Shown piece by piece: positions 5,649 to 12,410 of a DNA stretch of 32,103 nucleotides. The notes beneath the pieces were generated by a model. It searched no databases. It had not been told where the DNA came from and saw nothing but the letters and a program-made list of their open reading frames with translations. A program made the translations under genes and the position numbers. This stretch comes from a virus: IMG/VR virus record IMGVR_UViG_3300021963_000430, positions 1-32,103 of that record, one strand, 5' to 3'. Every line of letters begins with the position of its first letter. Position 1 is the first letter of the stretch.

Positions 5649-5670
5649 GGGGGTTATTAGGGGGTTTTAT
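5649..5670 (+). repeat. Two 11-bp G-run direct repeats
   Basis: GGGGGTTATTA (5649-5659) is followed at once by GGGGGTTTTAT (5660-5670), in the gene-free stretch 5501-5873. The second copy runs into TTATAATC, which contains TATAAT at 5668-5673. Together with the iterons 60 bases downstream this forms a G-rich, repeat-dense control region. Confidence 0.5.
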
Positions 5671-5731
5671 AATCTGTTTGTCAAGGCGGAACTGTAGAAA
5701 GTCGGTTTTTTGTCTGTTTTTATGCTCAAAA

Positions 5732-5800
5732 GGGGGGAGGAAATGTATTTCCTAGGGGGGTGAAGTGTATTTCCCGAGGGGGGTGCAATGGATTTCCTAC
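5732..5800 (+). repeat. Three tandem 23-bp iterons
   Basis: Three head-to-tail copies, 5732-5754, 5755-5777 and 5778-5800, each begin GGGGGG and end in ATTTCC plus two or three bases. Copy 1 contains the palindrome GGAAATGTATTTCC; copies 2 and 3 have it degenerate on the left side. The 23-bp period places each copy about two helical turns apart, as in iteron origins and multi-site operators. AT-rich DNA with TATAAT follows. The best readings are a replication origin or an operator for the late transcript starting downstream. Confidence 0.6.
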
Positions 5801-5815
5801 ATATAGTATAGTAGA

Positions 5816-5821
5816 TATAAT
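5816..5821 (+). promoter_or_regulatory. Possible late-operon -10 element
   Basis: TATAAT lies 16 bases after the third iteron in an AT-rich stretch, 53 bases before the ATG at 5874. At the expected distance upstream only TTTCCT (5793-5798, inside the third iteron) is present, a poor -35, so an activator bound to the iterons might be needed. Nothing else gene-like is seen between 5581 and 5873. Confidence 0.35.
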
Positions 5822-5873
5822 AGCGTATACATAAAAGGGTTGACATATCGATTTGTTGGGTTTTGGTAGACAT

Positions 5874-6401
5874 ATGGACAAGGAAGACATCAAGGAAAAG
5901 GACTTGGTAGACAAGTTCGGCATAAGCCGTAGCGAATTCAAAGAAATACGAGAATCCATTGAGGCAGAACATCAATTGGGTACTCTCTGGTACAGGGAAA
6001 ACTCAAACAAGCCCGAACATCTGCGTACTGTGTACTGGACAGGCAATGGTTTGCTGTATTTGAGATACTATATGGAAGTTAAGCGTCAGTTGACCGACAT
6101 TGTAGAGACCCCCAAGGAATGGAAGCCTATGACTAAGGGTGAGTTTGATAAATCGGTCAACAATACCTATTGGGCTGGCAAGGTTGTTGTAAATAACTAC
6201 AAAAACGCTACCTGCATAATGGTCGAGCATCAAACTGGATTCAAAGTCTTGACAAAGTGCAAAGACAACAAACAATACTCCAAGGGTTCGTATGTTTTGG
6301 TTGATTCAAAGAATCTGACTCACATTGTACGCACTCCCAGTTACAAATCATATGAAAAAGCCAACGAACAAGCCATCAAAGCAAATTCCAAATCCAAATA
6401 A
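5874..6401 (+). CDS. Hypothetical protein with HTH-like N-terminus
   Basis: The start is ATG 5874 (MDKEDIKEKD); a TTG at 5853 would add seven residues but is less likely. The product is 175 residues. Residues 8-28 (KDLVDKFGISRSEFKEIRES) have the spacing of a helix-turn-helix, including the Gly in the turn. The middle contains GTLWYRENSNKPEHLRTVYW and looks beta-rich, and the C-terminus (SYEKANEQAIKANSKSK) is basic. It is the first gene after the iteron region, so an origin-binding, regulatory or terminase-small-subunit role is possible, but I do not recognise the family. Codon use switches here to the AGA-containing late style. Its last 50 bases overlap a small gene in another frame. Confidence 0.7.
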   Translation: MDKEDIKEKDLVDKFGISRSEFKEIRESIEAEHQLGTLWYRENSNKPEHLRTVYWTGNGLLYLRYYMEVKRQLTDIVETPKEWKPMTKGEFDKSVNNTYWAGKVVVNNYKNATCIMVEHQTGFKVLTKCKDNKQYSKGSYVLVDSKNLTHIVRTPSYKSYEKANEQAIKANSKSK

Positions 6402-6504
6402 GGAGTTTATCGACAAGTTGACCAAGGATTTTGGTATACCCAAGTACGATAAGCGTAAAATCGAAGATGGATTCAACAATAACGACAAACCCAAGAAAAA
6501 GTAA
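6352..6504 (+). CDS. Small basic protein (50 aa), overlapping gene
   Basis: ATG 6352 lies inside the end of the preceding gene and opens a 50-residue frame that ends in a TAATG overlap with the next gene at 6504. The product starts MKKPTNKPSKQIPNPN, has a short helical middle (EFIDKLTKDFGIP) and ends in NNNDKPKKK. The Lys-rich ends suggest nucleic-acid or capsid contact, but no family is recognised. The exact TAATG junction, used at many other sites in the window, is good evidence that the frame is translated. Confidence 0.6.
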   Translation: MKKPTNKPSKQIPNPNKEFIDKLTKDFGIPKYDKRKIEDGFNNNDKPKKK

Positions 6505-6749
6505 TGGCTACATACAAAGGTCGTAAAGTTTCCCTTAACAAGCCCTTTAGAACTCCTAATGGCCCAAAGAAGTCTGCGGTCTATGTGAAGGGTTCGAAGG
6601 GAAAGGCAAAGATTGTGCGTTTCGGTGACCCGAAGATGTCAATCAAGAAGAATAACCCTGCTCGCAGAAAGTCTTTCCGTGCTAGACACAAGTGTGCTAC
6701 CGCTAAGGACAAGACCTCTGCCAGATACTGGAGTTGCAAGGCTTGGTAA
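6504..6749 (+). CDS. Conserved small basic phage protein (KSFRARHxC)
   Basis: An 81-residue, very basic protein with ATG in the TAATG overlap. It starts MATYKGRKVSLNKPFRT, continues GPKKSAVYVKGSKGKAKIVRFGDP and ends PARRKSFRARHKC followed by ARYWSCKAW. I remember near-identical proteins, with the pattern KGKKVxLNKPxR, VxFGDPxMxIKK, RRKSFRARHxC and ARYWSCxxW, in many large and marine phages, usually beside head or packaging genes and without known function. Two cysteines and several His/Arg may form a small metal- or DNA-binding fold. Its position ahead of terminase fits a packaging or virion role, which is inference. Confidence 0.75.
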   Translation: MATYKGRKVSLNKPFRTPNGPKKSAVYVKGSKGKAKIVRFGDPKMSIKKNNPARRKSFRARHKCATAKDKTSARYWSCKAW

Positions 6750-6756
6750 TATTTAT

Positions 6757-6819
6757 ATGAAAACTAAAAAGAAATCCTGTGGTTGCAAGAAAAAGTCTTG
6801 CGGTTGCAAGAAAAAGTAA
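6757..6819 (+). CDS. Lys/Cys repeat microprotein (20 aa)
   Basis: ATG 6757, seven bases after the previous stop, opens a 20-residue frame made of Lys, Cys, Gly, Ser and one Thr. After MKT come two exact copies of the unit KKKSCGC and a final KKK. The third-position differences between the two DNA copies (TCC/TCT, TGT/TGC) show an older duplication kept at the protein level. Paired CxC motifs could bind metal, and the lysines could bind nucleic acid. No family is assigned. There is no Shine-Dalgarno sequence, as with its neighbours. A hairpin follows directly. Confidence 0.55.
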   Translation: MKTKKKSCGCKKKSCGCKKK

Positions 6820-6824
6820 AACGA

Positions 6825-6844
6825 TGCGATGCTTACGCATCGCA
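6825..6844 (+). terminator. 8-bp hairpin before the tRNA
   Basis: TGCGATGC (6825-6832) and GCATCGCA (6837-6844) form a perfect stem with a TTAC loop, nine bases before the tRNA. No T tract follows. It may be a processing signal for freeing the tRNA 5' end, or protect the 3' end of the upstream mRNA. Confidence 0.45.
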
Positions 6845-6853
6845 AAGGTAAAG

Positions 6854-6929
6854 GCCACTGTAACTCAATCGGCAGAGTACCTGTTTTGTAAACAGACGGT
6901 TGTCGGTTCAAGTCCGACCAGTGGCTCCA
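6854..6929 (+). tRNA. tRNA-Thr(TGU)
   Basis: A complete cloverleaf: acceptor GCCACTG (6854-6860) with CAGTGGC (6919-6925), discriminator T and encoded CCA (6927-6929); D stem ACTC/GAGT; anticodon loop TTTGTAA with TGT at 6887-6889; T arm GTCGG-TTCAAGT-CCGAC. The anticodon stem CCTGT/ACAGA has one outer C-A mismatch. TGT reads the threonine codon ACA, which is more common in the late genes than in the early ones. An HNH endonuclease gene begins five bases after the CCA end. Confidence 0.93.
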
Positions 6930-6933
6930 CTTT

Positions 6934-7338
6934 ATGAACCAAGAAGAAGAATGGAGGCCAGTGCCAATCAAGCAATTTGAGGGGCTGTACGAGGTTTCAA
7001 GTCACGGACGGCTCAAGGCTTGCCCCAAGACTACAAGTGACGGCAGAAGGCTTCCAGAGCGGATTGTCGGTACGACCAAATTAAAGTCTGGCTACCTACA
7101 ATTTAAACTCTACAACGACGGGTTTAGGATAAACATAAATGCACACAAGTTAGTTGCAATTACATTTGGTCTGATATATTGGAACGAACATTCTTTGACG
7201 GAGTTACAGATAAATCACAAGGACGGCAACAAGGAGAACAACAGTGTCTCTAACCTTGAAGCCTGTACCCCAAGCGAGAATGTGCTACACGCATACCGAA
7301 CAGGGTTAAAATCATATGGACGAACCAACAGACATTAA
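6934..7338 (+). CDS. HNH homing endonuclease (NUMOD4-HNH)
   Basis: A 134-residue protein. The N-terminus EEWRPVPIKQFEGLYEVSSHGRLK is the NUMOD4 motif found in homing endonucleases of phages. The middle has an IxxHKL-type strand (ININAHKLVAITFGL), and the HNH core is LQINHKDGNKENNSVSNLEA, with His and Asn in the metal-binding positions. The C-terminal SENVLHAYRTGLK fits the helix found after the HNH in this family. Such enzymes nick or cut DNA at specific sites to spread their own gene. It is free-standing (no intron seen), placed just after the tRNA and overlapping the next gene by 23 bases. Confidence 0.88.
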   Translation: MNQEEEWRPVPIKQFEGLYEVSSHGRLKACPKTTSDGRRLPERIVGTTKLKSGYLQFKLYNDGFRININAHKLVAITFGLIYWNEHSLTELQINHKDGNKENNSVSNLEACTPSENVLHAYRTGLKSYGRTNRH

Positions 7339-8269
7339 CGAACTATTCAACAAAGGCCAAGTCAGTGCAAAGAAGGCTGATGAAACCTCAAAAGGCCCAG
7401 TTGAAACTGCTACATCTTTATGGAACAGAGGATACGCCCCAGAAATTACTGCCACTGGAGTTGCCGCAGTATATGGTGGTAACGCACTTAAGAATTACAT
7501 AAAGAACTTAAATGCAGTCAAGGAGGCCATTGCCGCAGAAGAAGAGGCAATGAGGTCGCTTAGAACTCCTGCAACTAAATCTGCCAGACAACCGTTCAGC
7601 AAGGAAGGATTTATGCTTTCTGGAGGCAGAGATGTAAAGGCTGTTATGCCTCAGCAAGGCGGTGCTGTTCCGTACACAAGACTTTCAAACATAATGCCTA
7701 TTGGTGGCCCCGAAGGAACAGGACTTGGTGTGCTTAAAGGCAAGGAGTATTCAACAGCCGCTAAGATGACCGCAGAGCAGATGTTCAGATATTTGTATCC
7801 TCAAAGTAATTTGGGAGTAACAGCCACCACTCCAAGAATTATGATTAAGGGTTTCCAACAGGGAGAACCTTTGCGTCAAACGCTTGCCGTAACTCCAGAA
7901 AATGTAAAGAGTGGAAAACTTCCTACAACTAAAATTCCTACAGGTAAACTTCCTGCACCAGAAACAAGTTTTATACCTAAAACCATCGGCAAGGTAGCAG
8001 GTCTGCTCAAAAAGATGGGCGGAGGTAGAAACATTGCAGGTGGTGCTTTTGATATAATACCTATGACGATAGGTGAAATGAACAGAACTAGGTCTGACTA
8101 TGAAAACCCCTTGACTGGAGAAGTCTACAGAAGAAACGAAGTCACAAATCTTGATGGTATTAATTATGCTAATTCTGATTTGGAAACCATTGCAATGTTC
8201 CACCCAGACAATGCAGAGAACTATCCAGAAATAACAGATGAGATGAGGGCAAACTTCTTTAGAAAGTAA
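7316..8269 (+). CDS. Hypothetical protein upstream of terminase (317 aa)
   Basis: ATG 7316 overlaps the end of the HNH gene, and the stop at 8269 abuts the terminase start. The product is Ala/Gly-rich near the start (EITATGVAAVYGGNALKNYI), with a short charged helix AVKEAIAAEEEAMRSL. In the middle it has a Pro/Lys repeat (SGKLPTTKIPTGKLPAPE), then a Gly-rich hydrophobic part (KVAGLLKKMGGGRNIAGGAF) and an acidic C-terminus. I recognise no family. The small-subunit terminase gene usually lies here, but the sequence lacks a clear helix-turn-helix and is long for that role. A minor virion protein is equally possible. Confidence 0.75.
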   Translation: MDEPTDINELFNKGQVSAKKADETSKGPVETATSLWNRGYAPEITATGVAAVYGGNALKNYIKNLNAVKEAIAAEEEAMRSLRTPATKSARQPFSKEGFMLSGGRDVKAVMPQQGGAVPYTRLSNIMPIGGPEGTGLGVLKGKEYSTAAKMTAEQMFRYLYPQSNLGVTATTPRIMIKGFQQGEPLRQTLAVTPENVKSGKLPTTKIPTGKLPAPETSFIPKTIGKVAGLLKKMGGGRNIAGGAFDIIPMTIGEMNRTRSDYENPLTGEVYRRNEVTNLDGINYANSDLETIAMFHPDNAENYPEITDEMRANFFRK

Positions 8270-9886
8270 GTGAGCGACCTTTCCTCGTTCAAGCCGACTC
8301 CGCATCCTGTAATTAAGATGCCAGATGTCAAAATGCTCGTTGAGCGTTTTGGTTTGGACAAGACCGCAGAGATACTTGAACTGAGAGAGGACAAGATACT
8401 TGCAGAGCAGTTAGACCCCTATCGTCACGGCTTTGAACCAGACCATTGGAAGGAAGCAGACCGACTGATAAAGGAAAAGCAAGAACTGCTCGTGCTTGGA
8501 GGCAATCGTGCTGGCAAAACGGAGTGGATGGCAAAGCGTGTCATCCAAACCTTGATAAATAAGGAAAAGGCAATGGTCTGGTGTCTGCACACAACGCAGA
8601 AGTCCAGCATTCAGATGCAACAGAATGTAGTCTGGAAGTATATGCCTCCAGAACTAAAGAACTGTAAGAAGACAAAAGTAACTAACATCGCTTACTCGCA
8701 GAAAAACGGATTCTCTGAAGAGTCGTTCATTTTGCCAAATGGGTCTCAGTGTGTGTTTATGAATTACGCACAGAAGCGAGATGTCATCGAAGGTGGCGAG
8801 TGCGACCTTATATGGTGCGATGAACTTGTGCCGATGGACTGGGTTGAGACGCTACGCTACCGTATTGTGACTCGTAGAGGGAAACTGGCGATTACATTTA
8901 CGCCAATTGCTGGATATTCGCAGGTTGTTAAGGAGTTTGTCGCTGGTTGTACCTTCAAAAGTTGGATGAAGGCCGACATTTTAGACCCAAACAATGTATA
9001 TGTCGGTGGAATACCTCGTGGACATATGCCGTTTACAGCAGAGTGTCATCGAAACAATGGTTCGGTCATCTGGTTTCATTCTCAACTCAATCCTTACAAC
9101 CCATTTGACGAACTTGTTAAGACTTTGGATGGCAAAAATCTGTACGAGAAGAAAATTCGTGCTTATGGATGGGCTGACAACACTGTCGGAAATCAATTCC
9201 CTAGATTTGGAGACAATCACATCATAGATGAGTCAGCAGTTCCAGAAACTGGGACTAATTATATGGTCACAGACCCTGCTGGAGCAAGAAATTGGTTTAT
9301 GCTATGGGCTAGAAAGGCTGATGATGGAAACCTTTATGTCTACAGAGAATGGCCCGACATATCATATGGCGAATGGGCTTTGCCTAGTGAAAAGGCAGAT
9401 GGCAAAGAAGGTATAGCACAGAGAAATGGGGCTGGTATGGGCATCGATGACTACAAACTTTTAATTGAAAAACTAGAAGAGGCTGATGAAGAGGAAGTTA
9501 TGGAAAGATATATTGACCCTCGTGCAGGAGCGACCCAAGCGATAGGTAGAGATGGAGGTACATCGGTTATTGAACTGCTTGATAGTGGAGAAAAGCCTAT
9601 GTACTTTGCTCCAGCCGCTGGAATAGCAGTTGAACAGGGAGTTTCTATGATTAATGACCTGCTGGCTTATAATATGGGAGAGCCCATATCCCCCCTCAAC
9701 CAACCCAAACTATTTGTAACTAAAAATTGCAAAAACCTCATATACTGTCTTAAAGAATGGACAGGAGCAGACGGAGATAAAGGTGCAACAAAAGACCCAA
9801 TAGACTGCCTTAGGTATTTAGTTGTAATGCAACCAGAATTTATAGACAATAAAACTAATATAAACAATACACCCTTCTCTTACTAA
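8270..9886 (+). CDS. terL: Terminase large subunit
   Basis: A 538-residue packaging motor, a typical length for the family. The ATPase half has Walker A GGNRAGKT (residues 77-84), Walker B CDLIWCDE (178-185) with the catalytic Glu, and the coupling motif TFTP (209-212). The nuclease half has RNase H-like acidic residues in VTDPAG (D335), YIDPRAG (D416) and KDPIDCLRYL (D509 or D512). It translocates DNA into the prohead through the portal and cuts concatemers. The start is a GTG directly after the previous TAA; no upstream in-frame alternative fits. It ends in a TAATG overlap with the portal gene, the usual packaging partner. No frameshift or missing motif is seen. Confidence 0.95.
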   Translation: MSDLSSFKPTPHPVIKMPDVKMLVERFGLDKTAEILELREDKILAEQLDPYRHGFEPDHWKEADRLIKEKQELLVLGGNRAGKTEWMAKRVIQTLINKEKAMVWCLHTTQKSSIQMQQNVVWKYMPPELKNCKKTKVTNIAYSQKNGFSEESFILPNGSQCVFMNYAQKRDVIEGGECDLIWCDELVPMDWVETLRYRIVTRRGKLAITFTPIAGYSQVVKEFVAGCTFKSWMKADILDPNNVYVGGIPRGHMPFTAECHRNNGSVIWFHSQLNPYNPFDELVKTLDGKNLYEKKIRAYGWADNTVGNQFPRFGDNHIIDESAVPETGTNYMVTDPAGARNWFMLWARKADDGNLYVYREWPDISYGEWALPSEKADGKEGIAQRNGAGMGIDDYKLLIEKLEEADEEEVMERYIDPRAGATQAIGRDGGTSVIELLDSGEKPMYFAPAAGIAVEQGVSMINDLLAYNMGEPISPLNQPKLFVTKNCKNLIYCLKEWTGADGDKGATKDPIDCLRYLVVMQPEFIDNKTNINNTPFSY

Positions 9887-12072
9887 TGGACGACCCAGAA
9901 TCATATTCCCACGAACTCAAGGAGACTCAAGACCCGCTTCTTATTGAGTCAGAAAAGCCTAATGTTCCAGAACTCATAAATGAACTTAGCCGTTCTTATT
10001 TGTTTGGTGCTAATACAACCGAACTGAACGACAATGACGACATTCGTTTTTGCAGATGGAACGGACAGACTTCTGACGGAAAGAAATTTTCCGAAAACCG
10101 TGACGAAGATGACCCCGCTCTTCCGTTTGAAGGTGCGTCTGACTCAAGAATTAGACTTATCGATAGAGTCATAAACGAGCAAGTGGCTCTCTGGATGAAC
10201 TCTTTGAAGGGTTCAAAACTTGGCGTTTCTGGCAGAACCCCAGATGATGCAAAGAACGCCAGTTCTATGTCTAGCCTCTTGGAATATGTAACGGCTGGAA
10301 GAATGAAGCAGGAAATGCGTAAGGAAGCAGAACTTCTTGCTCAGTACACAAACCAGTACGGATGGGGAGTCGTTCACATTGGTTGGGAACAGGAGATGGG
10401 TATGTCTGAGACAAAGTTCACATTGTCAGACTTGGTAAATATGTCTGCGGAAATGGCTCAAGGCAATCCAGACTCTCCAGTGGCAAATATTGCTCAGTTT
10501 GTCATAGACAAGGACAAGGAGGATGTTGCTGTGTCTATAATCCTTTCCGTGAAGCCAGAGTACGAGGAAAAGCAAGCCAGACAGATTGTGCAGGATTTGA
10601 GAACTAAGGGGTATACGACTATTTACAGTGAAATTATTTTAAAAAGCCTCCCGCAAGTTACATCTCTTAAGCCGTATGATGAACTTACATTTCCGCCCGA
10701 AACAATAGAACTTCAGAAGGCTCGTGTCGTATTCAGAAAGGTGTTTATGACCGAATTGGAAGTTCGTGCTATGATTAGAACGGACGAATGGGATGAGGAA
10801 GGAGTTGAAGAGGCGATTAAGACAAAGGGTATGTTCACTTGGTATAGAGACCCAAACATAGTTCCTACGAACAGATTAAACCAAGACTATAGGCTCAGAA
10901 CAAACAACCTCATTGAGATTTGTTACGCCTATTATAGGCAGATAAACGAGAATGGAGTACCTTGTGTTTACTACACGGTCTTCTCTCCTAACGCCAGTGA
11001 CCAGACACATTTGAAGCACGGTAAACTTGGATACGCACACGGTAAGTATCCATTCGTAGTGCTTCGCAGGGAGTACATCAGAAAGGCAATCTATGAGAGC
11101 CGTGGAATCACAGATATCCTGTCAACCGACCAAGCCGAACTCAAGGCACAGAGAGATGCTATGCGTGACCGCACTGCGTTCGAAACTGTCCCACCCCTAA
11201 TGTACAAGCGGCGTGTTGGTGGCACTGGTCGAATTGGGCCAGCGATGCTACTCCCTGTTTCAGATGTTAACTCAGATTTCAAGTGGATGGAGCCGCCTAG
11301 AGGTTCTCCGCAGATTGCTGAGTTTGTTGTGTCGCAGATTGAAAAAGATGCGGCTGGGTACTTTGGTCTTACCAGAGAGGATACGCCACCTGCGTTGTCG
11401 CAGATGCTTCAGCAGAACTCGGTGGATAACTGGCTGACGGCTTGGGGAGAGATATATACGCAAATGCTTCAACTTACGCTCCAGTATATGGACAGCGTTG
11501 AAGTCGAACGAATTTGTGGTATGCAAATACCCAAGGACATAGAAGACATAAACAGCCAGTACGACTTTGAAGTTAAGTTTGATGTCAGAAATCTGTACAG
11601 CGACCTAGTCCTTGAAAAACTTCAAGCCATCAACCAGTACATCCTTCCGCAGGATACTGGCGGTGTGATTGATAGAAACGCAATGGTTAGATTGTCTGTG
11701 GAAGCCGTTTCTTCAGATATAGCCAAGTCTGTTGTTGTTGACCAAACCACAGCAAGCCAGCGTATGTACAAGGAGGTTCAGAACGAAATTGGTATGATGA
11801 TGCTTGGTAACGAGGCTACTTATGTAGAGAACGACCCGACAGCCCAGACCAAGATGCAGTATCTTCAGCAGATTATGGCTAAGAACCCCAAGGCTCAACA
11901 GGCTCAACAGCAAGACCAAGTCTTTGTGATGCTGTTGCAGAATTATGTCAAAAACCTTCAGATGTCTGTTATGCAACAACAGAACAAACAAATAGGCCGT
12001 ATCGGAGTTACACCTGTGTCGGACAAGATTGCTCAAGAACAACAACAGCCACAAACCAATGAAGGATACTGA
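9886..12072 (+). CDS. Portal protein
   Basis: A 728-residue protein starting in the TAATG overlap after terL. Portal-type landmarks are the N-terminal part that lists residues around ALPFEGASDSRIRLIDRVIN, the central VVLRREYIRKAIYESRGI, and the long helix segment ILSTDQAELKAQRDAMRD, matching the G-x-D-L-x-x-x-Q-x-x-x-N/K pattern of portal stems. The C-terminus is Gln-rich (QQQDQVF, QEQQQPQ) and probably helical, like the barrel extensions of podovirus portals. Twelve copies would form the DNA channel at one vertex. Its place between terL and scaffold/capsid supports the call. The length is within the range of large podoviral portals. Confidence 0.88.
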   Translation: MDDPESYSHELKETQDPLLIESEKPNVPELINELSRSYLFGANTTELNDNDDIRFCRWNGQTSDGKKFSENRDEDDPALPFEGASDSRIRLIDRVINEQVALWMNSLKGSKLGVSGRTPDDAKNASSMSSLLEYVTAGRMKQEMRKEAELLAQYTNQYGWGVVHIGWEQEMGMSETKFTLSDLVNMSAEMAQGNPDSPVANIAQFVIDKDKEDVAVSIILSVKPEYEEKQARQIVQDLRTKGYTTIYSEIILKSLPQVTSLKPYDELTFPPETIELQKARVVFRKVFMTELEVRAMIRTDEWDEEGVEEAIKTKGMFTWYRDPNIVPTNRLNQDYRLRTNNLIEICYAYYRQINENGVPCVYYTVFSPNASDQTHLKHGKLGYAHGKYPFVVLRREYIRKAIYESRGITDILSTDQAELKAQRDAMRDRTAFETVPPLMYKRRVGGTGRIGPAMLLPVSDVNSDFKWMEPPRGSPQIAEFVVSQIEKDAAGYFGLTREDTPPALSQMLQQNSVDNWLTAWGEIYTQMLQLTLQYMDSVEVERICGMQIPKDIEDINSQYDFEVKFDVRNLYSDLVLEKLQAINQYILPQDTGGVIDRNAMVRLSVEAVSSDIAKSVVVDQTTASQRMYKEVQNEIGMMMLGNEATYVENDPTAQTKMQYLQQIMAKNPKAQQAQQQDQVFVMLLQNYVKNLQMSVMQQQNKQIGRIGVTPVSDKIAQEQQQPQTNEGY

Positions 12073-12304
12073 TTACGATAATAGTGTTTTTGGTTTCAGT
12101 GAACACAATAAGATGTGGGAACACCTCGTGTTTTTGCTAGACTTGAACATAAAAGCAGAAACTGAAAGGGCTATATCACCAGATATGGTTGGTGAAAATC
12201 GTGTACACCAATGCGGGAGGGCGGACGCTTTGACAAACTTTAAAGCCCTTCTTCTTGAAGAACGCAAGACGGCACGAATTAGGGCTGGATTAACTCCAGA
12301 ATAA
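12059..12304 (+). CDS. Small protein after portal (81 aa)
   Basis: The start is ATG 12059, inside the last codons of the portal gene (overlap 14 bases); a longer reading from 12029 would overlap more and is rejected. The 81-residue product, MKDTDYDNSVFGFSEHNKMW at the N-terminus, contains helical stretches (LDLNIKAETERAIS; ALTNFKALLLEERKTARI) and the motif RVHQCGRADAL. Small helical proteins with an HxxGRAxAL-like stretch occur just after portal genes in other phages as far as I recall. The role is unknown. It is followed by a 106-base gap, one of the few in the late region. Confidence 0.7.
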   Translation: MKDTDYDNSVFGFSEHNKMWEHLVFLLDLNIKAETERAISPDMVGENRVHQCGRADALTNFKALLLEERKTARIRAGLTPE

Positions 12305-12315
12305 TTTTACTTCTA

Positions 12316-12342
12316 CTTGACATCTGTAAAAAAGATGTAAAG
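12316..12342 (+). other. Intergenic hairpin before scaffold gene
   Basis: CTTGACATCT (12316-12325) pairs with AGATGTAAAG (12333-12342) in a 10-bp stem with one mismatch and a GTAAAAA loop. It sits in the 106-base gap 12305-12410, which otherwise shows only short repeats (CTGCAAAA twice near 12367-12382). It may modulate the large change in expression needed for scaffold and capsid. The TTGACA inside it has no matching -10. Confidence 0.4.
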
Positions 12343-12410
12343 TTGAGTCTAACAGTTTCTGGGAGTCTGCAAAAACCCTGCAAAACAAAAGGCACTTTAG
12401 ACCTTATCTA

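Noticed and set aside
5732-5783. G-quadruplex formed by the G6 runs
   Set aside because: Only three G6 runs are present with 17-base spacers, too long for a canonical quadruplex. The repeats read better as protein-binding iterons.
5732-5800. CRISPR-like array
   Set aside because: The copies are contiguous with no spacers and there are only three; no cas gene is in the window.
5840-5868. TTGACA at 5840 as a -35 box for the late genes
   Set aside because: The -10 at proper spacing would be TTGGTA, a poor match, and would leave almost no leader before the ATG at 5874.
5853-5873. TTG start at 5853 for the HTH-like gene
   Set aside because: An in-frame ATG seven codons later gives a normal N-terminus (MDKEDIKEKD).
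12317-12345. TTGACA at 12317 as a sigma70 -35 box
   Set aside because: At 16-18 bases downstream there is only AAGTTG-like sequence with no TATAAT resemblance; the hexamer is better explained as part of the hairpin.
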